A stretch of 64,000 bases of DNA, taken from Bacteroidales bacterium (GTDB taxonomy: Bacteria > Bacteroidota > Bacteroidia > Bacteroidales > 4484-276). The stretch covers positions 32,272 to 96,271 of the forward strand of contig JACZJL010000134.1 in assembly GCA_014860585.1 (NCBI GenBank), given 5' to 3'. Of the stretch, positions 51,235-60,100 are shown piece by piece (positions within the stretch are counted from its first letter, which is position 1; each line of letters starts with the position of its first letter). Position numbers and translations under genes: made by a program. A model generated the notes under the pieces. It searched no databases, was not told the origin of the DNA, and saw nothing but the letters and a program-made list of their open reading frames with translations.

Positions 51235-53673
51235 ATGAACAAATTTTCGATAAAGCAACTTTGGCCATACCTGGCATCCATCGTGTTTTTCCTGATCGTG
51301 ATCCTCATTTATTTCTCCCCGGTTCTGGACGGCCAACTCCCCAAACAGGATGACATTCAGCGTTGGCGCGGTATGTCGAAAGAGATTCTCGACTTTCGTG
51401 AATCCACAGGTGAGGAGGCACTTTGGACCAATTCGATGTTTGGTGGGATGCCGGCCTACCAGATTACTGTGATTTACAAAAATGTCCTTGTAAAGTACAT
51501 TGACCAGGCATTGAAACTTGGCCTTCCTCACCCGGTCAACCTGGTTTTTCTCTATTTCCTTGGATTTTTCATTCTCCTGCTGACATTGAAACTTGATGTG
51601 TGGAATGCGCTGTTTGGCGCGGTCGCCTTTGCTTTATCATCCTACTTTTTTATCATTATCGAAGCCGGGCACAACTCAAAAGCCCACGCCATCGGCTATA
51701 TGGCGCCGGTACTGGCAGGAATCCTGCTGACTTTTCGCGGAAAATATTTTTGGGGTGGGGCTTTCACCGCACTTTTCCTGAGTATTCAACTGATGACCAA
51801 TCATCTTCAGATCACCTATTATTTACTGTTGATGGTTGTGATTCTTGGCATTGCCCAGTTCATCGAAAGCTTAAAAAGCGGGCAACTGGCGCCTTTTTTT
51901 AAAGCCGCCGGAGTTCTTGCCATTGCAGCTATTCTTGCCATCGGCGTTAATATTTCAAATATCTGGGCAACTTACGAATATGGCAAATACACCATCAGAG
52001 GACCTTCGGAACTTACAGCCGACCCTGAAAACCGAACCTCCGGTCTTGATATTGACTATGCGACCCAGTGGAGTTACGGTGTGACTGAAACGTTCACCTT
52101 GCTCATCCCCGACTTCATGGGCGGTGGTTCAATGCGGAATCCCAACGAGAACTCAGCCACCTACGGGGAACTTGTGAAAATTGGAGTGCCGGCCGGACAG
52201 GCGAAAAGCTACCTGCAGATGATCCCGATGTATTGGGGTACACAACCATTTACTTCAGGACCCGTTTATACGGGTGCTATCATTGTTTTTCTGTTTGTGC
52301 TCGGTTTATTCATCGTAAAAGGAAAGTTGAAATGGTGGCTCATCGCTGCCACAGTCCTTTCGATTATGCTCTCATGGGGGCATAATTTTATGCCGCTGAC
52401 TGAATTTTTCCTACACTATGTGCCCGGCTACAACAAGTTCAGGGCAGTTTCGATGACGCTGGTGATTGCCGACCTGGCCATGCCGTTACTTGGGGTCCTT
52501 GCGCTGAAGGAATTGTTTAATAAAGAGGTGGATCAAAAAGTGTTGTTCAAATACCTCAAAATTTCATTTTACATCACCGGGGGCATTGCGCTATTTTTTG
52601 TGCTGTTCTCAGGTTGGCTTTTCAATTTCTATTCCCGGTTTGATGATCAGCTTATTCAGGCCGGATTTCCACAATCTGTGATTGATGCCATCCGCAGCGA
52701 CAGGCAGTCTATGCTTGTTTCCGATGCCATCAGATCGTTGATTTTTATCACACTTGCAGCGATTGCACTTTGGGCGGCTTTGTACCAGAAGTTCAGAAAA
52801 GAATATGCATTTACAGCGCTGATCTTGTTGGTTACCGTTGATATGTATGCCGTAAACAGACGTTATCTGAATGATGACGATTTTGAAGTGGCCCGCAAGG
52901 TTACCAATCCCTTTACACCCTCTGCTGCCGACCAGATGATCCTACAGGACCCCGATCCAAATTTCAGGGTAATGAACACAACAGTAAGCACTTTCAATGA
53001 TGCAAGCACTTCTTATTTCCACAAATCCATCGGCGGATACCATGGCGCCAAGCTGCGCAGGTACCAGGAATTGATTGACCGGCAAATCTCGAAGAACAAC
53101 ATGAGCGTGTTAAACATGCTCAACACAAAATATTTCATTGTGGAGGGGCAGAATAAGCAACCCCAGGCAATGATAAATCCTGAAGCTTTGGGCAATGCGT
53201 GGATGGTTAAAGAAGTTAAGGTGGTTGCCAATGCTGATGAAGAGATAGAAGCACTGTCTGGTTTCGATCCCAAAACCACGGCAGTGGTTGACCAGCGATT
53301 TGCCCATTTACTCGCTGATTTTAAAGAAGGAGCTGACTCACTTGCTGCTGTAAAACTCACCAGCTATAAACCCAATGAGTTGATTTACAGTTTTGAATCA
53401 GGCAGGAATGAACTGGTTGTATTTTCAGAAATCCATTACGACAAAGGCTGGAACGCTTACATCGATGGAAATGAGATGCCCTACCTGCGTGCCAATTATG
53501 TGCTCAGGGCAATGATGGTTCCCGCCGGTAACCATGAGATTGTCTGGAAATTTGAGCCCAACGTATATCAGACCGGAGGGAAAATTTCACTGGTTTTCTC
53601 CCTGATGGTCATCCTCTTCTTTTTCGGGGCTTTGGGCAATCAACTAAAGGATAAGTTGTTACCTGGCAAATAA
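51235..53673 (+). CDS. YfhO family membrane protein (putative glycan-related)
   Basis: 812 residues from ATG at 51235. It has about 12 transmembrane helices, interrupted by large extracytoplasmic loops, and a long C-terminal soluble part with LVVFSEIHYDKGWNAYIDG and GNHEIVWKFEP, characteristic of the YfhO family. Relatives in Gram-positives glycosylate teichoic acids using undecaprenyl-phosphate sugars; in Bacteroidota the function is open. It precedes a GT4 glycosyltransferase (11 bases) and a UDP-GlcNAc epimerase, which supports a role in surface-glycan assembly. Confidence 0.87.
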   Translation: MNKFSIKQLWPYLASIVFFLIVILIYFSPVLDGQLPKQDDIQRWRGMSKEILDFRESTGEEALWTNSMFGGMPAYQITVIYKNVLVKYIDQALKLGLPHPVNLVFLYFLGFFILLLTLKLDVWNALFGAVAFALSSYFFIIIEAGHNSKAHAIGYMAPVLAGILLTFRGKYFWGGAFTALFLSIQLMTNHLQITYYLLLMVVILGIAQFIESLKSGQLAPFFKAAGVLAIAAILAIGVNISNIWATYEYGKYTIRGPSELTADPENRTSGLDIDYATQWSYGVTETFTLLIPDFMGGGSMRNPNENSATYGELVKIGVPAGQAKSYLQMIPMYWGTQPFTSGPVYTGAIIVFLFVLGLFIVKGKLKWWLIAATVLSIMLSWGHNFMPLTEFFLHYVPGYNKFRAVSMTLVIADLAMPLLGVLALKELFNKEVDQKVLFKYLKISFYITGGIALFFVLFSGWLFNFYSRFDDQLIQAGFPQSVIDAIRSDRQSMLVSDAIRSLIFITLAAIALWAALYQKFRKEYAFTALILLVTVDMYAVNRRYLNDDDFEVARKVTNPFTPSAADQMILQDPDPNFRVMNTTVSTFNDASTSYFHKSIGGYHGAKLRRYQELIDRQISKNNMSVLNMLNTKYFIVEGQNKQPQAMINPEALGNAWMVKEVKVVANADEEIEALSGFDPKTTAVVDQRFAHLLADFKEGADSLAAVKLTSYKPNELIYSFESGRNELVVFSEIHYDKGWNAYIDGNEMPYLRANYVLRAMMVPAGNHEIVWKFEPNVYQTGGKISLVFSLMVILFFFGALGNQLKDKLLPGK

Positions 53674-53684
53674 TCCCATTTTCG

Positions 53685-54995
53685 ATGAAGAAAGCGCTGA
53701 TTATCACGTATTATTGGCCACCAAGCGGTGGGGCAGGGGTGCAGCGCTGGTTGAAATTTGCAAAATACCTGCGGGAGTTCGGCTGGGAACCTGTAATTTA
53801 TACACCGGAAAACCCTGAATCACCTGTCATTGATCCATCGCTGGAAAAGGACATCCCCGAAGGAATGACCATTTTAAAAACAAAAATAGTTGAGCCTTAT
53901 ACTGCTTACAAGCGTTTTGTAGGACGAAAAAAAAGCGATCCGATCAAAGCAGGGTTTCTTTCCGAAAAGAAAAATCCATCTTTAACCGAAAAAATTTCGG
54001 TTTGGATCAGGGGTAACTTTTTCATCCCAGACGCCCGGATGTTTTGGATCAGGCCTTCCATCCGTTTTTTAACCAATTACCTCAAAACCAATCCTGTTGA
54101 CGTCATCATCTCCACCGGACCGCCACACAGCATGCACATGATCGCATTGGGAGTGAAAAAGGCGACAAATCTTCCCTGGCTGGCAGATTTCAGAGACCCG
54201 TGGACAAATATTGACTTTTATGATGACCTGATGCTATCCGGATGGGCCGATCGTAAGCACAAAAAGCAGGAACTTGAGGTGTTAAAAAATGCTGATGAGT
54301 TTGTGACAGTCAGCTGGAACTGGGCAAAAGATTTTCAAAAGATTTATAACCGTAAGATTGAAGTAATTACCAATGGCTTTGATCCGGAGGATTTTCCTGA
54401 AACATGGTCAAACTTTGATCAAAAGTTTTCGATTGTGCACATTGGGGCAATGAACAAAGACCGCAATCCACATCAGCTTTGGGTGGCTATCAGTGAGCTC
54501 CTCACCGAGCTCCCCGTGCTGAGGGACAGGCTCGAAATCAAACTTATTGGAAGTAACGACTACTCGGTTTTACAGAGTATAAGCAGACATGGACTTGAGC
54601 CCTGGTTGACTACGATTAAGGATATTCCTCATGCTGAAGTGGTAAAGCATACAGTGGCCGCCCAGGTTCTGTTGCTGGCGCTCAATGATACACCAAACGT
54701 TTCCGGGATTATTCCGGGTAAGATTTTTGAATACATTGCATCCAGGCGGCCAATTTTATGTATCGGACCGGAAGACGGTGACAGTGCAAGAATTTTAAAT
54801 GATACCTCCGCCGGTCAAACAGTTAATTTTGACGATAAAGTAAAAATTAAACGTCTGCTGACCACCTATTTTGAACTCTACATGAAAAATGACCTGAAAA
54901 ACCTTAGTTCAGATTTCCTGAGGTATTCACGAAAATCTCTTTGTGGACTAATGACCGGTTTATTAAATAACATCGCTAAGACTGAATCAAAGTGA
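53685..54995 (+). CDS. Glycosyltransferase, GT4-like
   Basis: 436 residues. The N-terminus MKKALIITYYWPPSGGAGVQ followed by RWLKFAKYL is typical of Bacteroidota GT4-type transferases; SNDYSVLQ and the segment NVSGIIPGKIFEYIASRRPI fit the C-terminal donor-binding part, where the conserved glutamate is present. No membrane helix. It likely transfers a sugar to an envelope glycan precursor on the inner face of the membrane; acceptor unknown. It overlaps the epimerase gene by four bases at 54992-54995, so the two are coupled. Confidence 0.87.
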   Translation: MKKALIITYYWPPSGGAGVQRWLKFAKYLREFGWEPVIYTPENPESPVIDPSLEKDIPEGMTILKTKIVEPYTAYKRFVGRKKSDPIKAGFLSEKKNPSLTEKISVWIRGNFFIPDARMFWIRPSIRFLTNYLKTNPVDVIISTGPPHSMHMIALGVKKATNLPWLADFRDPWTNIDFYDDLMLSGWADRKHKKQELEVLKNADEFVTVSWNWAKDFQKIYNRKIEVITNGFDPEDFPETWSNFDQKFSIVHIGAMNKDRNPHQLWVAISELLTELPVLRDRLEIKLIGSNDYSVLQSISRHGLEPWLTTIKDIPHAEVVKHTVAAQVLLLALNDTPNVSGIIPGKIFEYIASRRPILCIGPEDGDSARILNDTSAGQTVNFDDKVKIKRLLTTYFELYMKNDLKNLSSDFLRYSRKSLCGLMTGLLNNIAKTESK

Positions 54996-56095
54996 AGATA
55001 ATCAATATAGTTGGCGCCAGGCCGAATTTCATTAAGATCGCCCCAATCATGAGGGCGATGTCCCATGACAGTTATTTTCAGCCCTTGCTTCTACACACAG
55101 GACAACATTATGATTTCAACATGTCAGGTAGTTTTTTCAAAGAACTGGAAATTCCCGAACCGGACATCAATCTCGGGGTAGGCTCCCTGAACCATGCAAA
55201 ACAGGTAGCTGCCATCATGGAGAAGTTCGATGACATCTGTGAACAGATCAAGCCCGATGCAATTCTTGTGGTTGGTGATGTGAACTCAACGATGGCCTGC
55301 ACTCTTGTTGCCGCCAAAAGAGGGATCAAGACCGTGCATGTTGAAGCAGGCATCCGCAGTTTCGACCGCACCATGCCCGAAGAGATCAACCGGCTGGTGA
55401 CAGATGCGCTGGCCGACCTGCTTTTACCGCCGTCTCCGGACGCCATCGAAAACCTGATTCGTGAAGGCCATGCACCCGGCAAAATTGAAATGGTCGGGAA
55501 TATCATGATTGATTCTCTGCTTGATCATCAGCCGAAAATCGGTCAATCAACCATCCTTCATTCCCTGGGTCTGGCTAAAGGCAATTATGCAACACTCACC
55601 CTACATCGCCCATCCAATGTTGACTCTGCTGAAGCTTTTACAAATATTATCAAGGCCCTGAAATTTATCCAAAGCAAGATCACTATTGTTTTTCCCATAC
55701 ACCCCCGCACAAAAAGTATGATCAGCAATCTCAGCCTGGATGATGAAGTTGCGGCAATGAAAAACCTGAAGATCATAGAGCCGCTGGGTTATTTTGATTT
55801 CAATAAACTGGTTTCGGGTTCACAGTTTGTCCTGACTGACAGCGGAGGAATTCAGGAGGAGACTACGGTTCAGCAGATTCCGTGTATCACTTTAAGGGAA
55901 AACACCGAACGGCCGGTAACCATCACCGAAGGTACCAACGAGTTGGCAGGTTCAAATACCGAAAAAATTATCGAATTGACTGAACTGATTCTATCAGGCA
56001 ATTGGAAAAAAGGCAGAATCCCGGAAATGTGGGACGGGCATGCAGCCGATAGAATAATTAGTTCGATAAAGGCGCGAATACCTATATCTAATTGA
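54992..56095 (+). CDS. wecB: UDP-N-acetylglucosamine 2-epimerase (non-hydrolysing)
   Basis: 367 residues, starting with GTG that overlaps the upstream stop codon (GTGA). VGARPNFIKIAPIMRA, LHTGQHYD, VHVEAGIRSFDRTMPEEINR and VLTDSGGIQEE are the family's nucleotide- and sugar-binding motifs. It makes UDP-ManNAc from UDP-GlcNAc for surface polysaccharides. Together with the YfhO-like and GT4 genes it forms a small glycan operon. The next gene has its own promoter. Confidence 0.92.
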   Translation: MKIINIVGARPNFIKIAPIMRAMSHDSYFQPLLLHTGQHYDFNMSGSFFKELEIPEPDINLGVGSLNHAKQVAAIMEKFDDICEQIKPDAILVVGDVNSTMACTLVAAKRGIKTVHVEAGIRSFDRTMPEEINRLVTDALADLLLPPSPDAIENLIREGHAPGKIEMVGNIMIDSLLDHQPKIGQSTILHSLGLAKGNYATLTLHRPSNVDSAEAFTNIIKALKFIQSKITIVFPIHPRTKSMISNLSLDDEVAAMKNLKIIEPLGYFDFNKLVSGSQFVLTDSGGIQEETTVQQIPCITLRENTERPVTITEGTNELAGSNTEKIIELTELILSGNWKKGRIPEMWDGHAADRIISSIKARIPISN

Positions 56096-56132
56096 TTTTT
56101 CATCGAACCATCAGTTTCAATCCAACTTTTCT

Positions 56133-56140
56133 TATTTTTG
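56133..56140 (+). promoter_or_regulatory. -7 element of the porP-like gene
   Basis: TATTTTTG, an exact TAnnTTTG match, 36 bases before the start at 56176. It excludes the earlier TTG start at 56092. Confidence 0.55.
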
Positions 56141-56175
56141 CATCTGTCTATACCTCGATCTCAAACATCCACCTG

Positions 56176-57162
56176 ATGCAAAAATGGCTTCTAAATATCC
56201 TCTTCCTTGGTTTTGGCGCCTCCCTGCTCAATGCCCAGGAAATCCATTTTTCGCAGATCACCAATCACCAATTGCTGATTAGTCCTGCATTCACCGGACA
56301 TTTTAACGGAGATTTCAGGATAGGAACCGGTTACAGAAGCCAGGGTGAAAACTTGTCGGTACCTTACAAAACATTTTCAGCATGGGGAGATTATCATCTT
56401 GAATTTGATAAACCGGATAAAAGTGCCATCGGACTTGGATTGTATTTATATAAGGACAATGCAGGGGAAGGAAGTCTGCAAACTACTTCAGGTTATCTTT
56501 CAGCCGCTTTCATTAAAGGTTTTAATGCAGACAACACTTTCAGGGCAACATTAGGATTTTCGGTTGGTGTGATCAACCGAACCATCAATATGTCCGATCT
56601 TGTTTTCGACTCGCAGTGGGACGGGACCATTTTTGATCCCAATATCGCAAATGGAGAGCCATTCACAGGGAATTCGCTTTTTGCCCCTGACTTCAATTTT
56701 GGTGGTCTGGTTTGCTGGGAAATCAACGAAAACCTTTACACCAGCGTTGGCTCGGCACTTTTTCACATCAACCGGCCAAAACTCACTTTTTATGAAGCCG
56801 AAAACCGGCTCGAACCCAGGCTGGTCGTCCATGCCCTGGTTAAGAACAGGATCAATGATCAGCTTCAGGTCAATCCTGGAATCTATTATTCAGCCCAGCA
56901 GGGAGCTGATGTAATACTTTTTGGCGCAAACCTGCTGATCATTGAAGATGACCTGAACTTCCTGACTGGTTTATGGTATCGTTACGAGCGTGATATTATT
57001 CCTCATTTAGGGGTAATTATTAGGGATTTTCTGATTGAGTTCAGCTATGATGTGAACGTATCAAAAATGCATATTGCCTCCAATTACCGCGGGGGTTTCG
57101 AAATATCTCTGGTTAAAATTTTTAGTACAAAACAAACCGGCAACCGTTGCAGTGACTTCTAA
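56176..57162 (+). CDS. PorP/SprF-like T9SS-associated outer-membrane protein
   Basis: 328 residues from ATG at 56176. A signal peptide ends near LLNAQ. The mature part starts EIHFSQITNHQLLISPAFTG, the typical PorP/SprF N-terminus, and continues as a beta-barrel with PYKTFSAWGDYHL and GLYLYKDNAG-like strands. The family helps export or anchor T9SS-linked surface proteins. It directly precedes a large protein with the gliding-motility C-terminal domain, the usual pairing of a PorP/SprF protein with its substrate. Confidence 0.9.
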   Translation: MQKWLLNILFLGFGASLLNAQEIHFSQITNHQLLISPAFTGHFNGDFRIGTGYRSQGENLSVPYKTFSAWGDYHLEFDKPDKSAIGLGLYLYKDNAGEGSLQTTSGYLSAAFIKGFNADNTFRATLGFSVGVINRTINMSDLVFDSQWDGTIFDPNIANGEPFTGNSLFAPDFNFGGLVCWEINENLYTSVGSALFHINRPKLTFYEAENRLEPRLVVHALVKNRINDQLQVNPGIYYSAQQGADVILFGANLLIIEDDLNFLTGLWYRYERDIIPHLGVIIRDFLIEFSYDVNVSKMHIASNYRGGFEISLVKIFSTKQTGNRCSDF

Positions 57163-57184
57163 CTTTATACATAAATGGTTCAAA

Positions 57185-60100
57185 TTGAAGGTTTATGCAT
57201 CAATAAATCTTTGGCTCTTCGTGATTTTCATGGTAATTCATGTAAGCACCAGTGCTGATGATTATTATTGGGTTGGCGGGAGTGGTCTTTGGAGTGATAT
57301 CAATCACTGGGCTACTGCCAGCGGCGGGTCGGTGCTTCACAACCAGGCGCCAACAGCGGCAAACAACGTAATTTTTGATCAAAACTCTTTTACATCTGAT
57401 AACAACCTGGTGATCATCAACCTCAAAAATGCAGTTTGCAACGATATGACCTGGCTTGGGGTGACCAACTCGCCAAAGCTTTCAGGAACCGACACCACCA
57501 GCCTGAGGATTTATGGATCGCTGCAACTTGCTGAAGGGATGATTTTCGATTACCAGCAAACGATCTATTTTGAATCAGTTACCGGCGGTCAAACGATAAT
57601 CACGGCGGGGCACACGCTTCAGTGCAACCTGATTTTCCAGGGCGTTGGCGGCGGGTGGACTTTACTGGATGAATTCAGGTCAATTAATGACGTTACACTG
57701 ACCCATGGCACACTATCAACTGCGGGAAACAAAGTCACGTGTAGCATTTTTTCGTCCAATTCCAATGAACCGCGGGCAATTTTCCTCGGTACCTCAGAAG
57801 TGAATGTTCAATCCTGGCAGATTAATGGAAACAACCTGCAACTTGAGGCGGATCAATCGAATTTTATGGTGGGAAATATGTTGACAAATCAGGACGGGGG
57901 GCGTTTGGTTTACAATCATGTCAATTTTTACGGAAGTACGGCAAGCCTTGTCAATAGTAATGTCAAAGGGGTTTTTAAAAATGTTTCCTTTGAAAGCGGA
58001 TCGGTAACGGGCGATGTAGTTATTGATTCGCTGGTTTTTAGTGCGACGGCCAATATTTCGGGAAACGATTCTATCCTGTACTTGAAAATTAACGGCGCCG
58101 GACTCATTGCCGATGGCGCCAGCGTTATCCAATATCTTGAATGTGAAGGCTTTTGTACAATAAACGGCAATCATCAGATTGATACATTGTTAATTGCCGG
58201 CGCTGCCGAAATAAATGGCTCAAATACAATCGGGCTGGCAACGTTGAATGATGTTGCCACAATCCGGGGAGATAATCAAATCCATCATTTGAGTGTAACG
58301 GGGCAAGGTTTCATTTCGGGTGAAAACAGCGTGTATTGGGCATTGCTGAATGGAAACAGCTACATTGGGGGGAACAATGTTTTTGATACATTGAACTTTA
58401 CTCCGGGAAGAACGTACACTTTAGGAATCAAATCGGTGCTGACCATCAACCAGGAGTTCAATGCCACCGGAACCTGCTACGAACCCATCAGGATGTTGTC
58501 GGATACGAATGGCGTTCAGTCAACTATTGTCAAGCACAACGGATCATTCGAAAGCGGGTACCTTTCACTACGCGATTTGAATGCCGGAGGTTCGGTTCCA
58601 TTTCTTGCCACGAATTCGGTTGATCTGGGAAACAATACCAACTGGACCATTGAAACCACATCGGGAAAAGACCTTTACTGGGTAAACGGAAGCGGCGCCT
58701 GGAGCGACCCTGATCATTGGGATGTTGTTTCGGGCGGTGCAGGCGGCTATTGCCCTCCAACTGAAATTGACAATGCATTTTTTGACCAGAACTCTTTTTC
58801 AGAACCCGATCAAACGGTTACGATTGATTTGATCAGCGCGGTTTGCAAAGACATGAGCTGGGAAAATGCAGGTTTTAATCCCACACTGGCCGGAGCTGAT
58901 ACCAACAGGTTATTTATTTATGGTTCGCTTTATTTCCGTCAGGCCATGGAAAACGATTTCGGAGGGATGGTGTTTTTCGAAGCCGAAGAGCCTGGCCAGG
59001 AGATCGTTTCATCGGATCAATCATTTCTCAATCACGTCTGGTTCAGTGGGCGTGGTGGTAATTGGTCGCTGATGGATGATTTCAATTCCAGCCAATATAT
59101 TTTCTTTCAGCAGGGCGGGATCAACACACTTGGGAATACGGTGAACTGTTTTACTTTTAGTTCGACCGATACTACAACGCGATATCTTAACCTAAGTACA
59201 TCAACAGTGAAACTCTATGGCTCGCTGACAGATGTCTGGCTGCTTAACGGGAATAATCTGTCATTTTTTGGCGATTCATCCCTTATACAATCTCAATTTC
59301 ATTCCGGAAACATCGCAACCTTTAATGCTGAAACCAACAGGCCGGTTTACAACAACATTGAATTTTTTGGCGGCTCTTCTACATTAAAAAACATAAACGC
59401 CAATTGCATTTACAATACCGTAAAGTTTTATTCCGATTTTGGAACTGTTATCGGCGATTGCAAGATTGATTCCGTAACTTTTTATATGGCTTATGGAGTT
59501 TTGAATGATAGCGACACGATAGGCACAGCGATTTTTCACGGAACTGATGCATGGGTTAAAGGTGGTTCCCATGTGATTGACATTGCATATTTCTACAAAG
59601 ATGCCACTGTTACAGGAACAAACACCATAGATACTGCACTGTTTTACCGCAACGCATGGATTGAAGGTGAAAACCTGATTGACACAACCATCGTTTACAA
59701 CCAGGCAACCATACATGACAAAAACACTTTCCGCACAGCCACATTGCTTGGCGAAGGCCATATTTTTGGAACAAATACATTTACCGACCTTACCCTGACA
59801 AAAGCAAACGCATATTACTTTGAGCATGATCAAACCCAGACCATTGTTGATCATTTGAATGTCAAAGGTGGATGTACCGGATTGATCAGCCTGCAGTCGG
59901 ATGAAAATACAAAACAGGCCACCCTGCACAAAGTGAATGGAGGAGTTACCGGCGATTATCTTTTGCTGAGGGATATGAAAGCCACAGGCAATAACCTGCC
60001 TTTCATCGCGAGTAACTCGGTGGATCTTGGGAATAACGAAGGCTGGGAAATAACATCCGGCGATCCGAAAGACCTATACTGGGTAAATGGAACCGGATAC

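Noticed and set aside
57074..57184. Upstream extension of the giant protein overlapping porP
   Set aside because: It is antisense-free but overlaps the porP coding sequence and would bury the signal peptide; the TTG at 57185 is more sensible.
59384..59929. 181-codon minus-strand ORF inside the giant surface protein
   Set aside because: It overlaps a coherent repeat-rich coding sequence on the plus strand, and its product is cysteine-rich with no domain.
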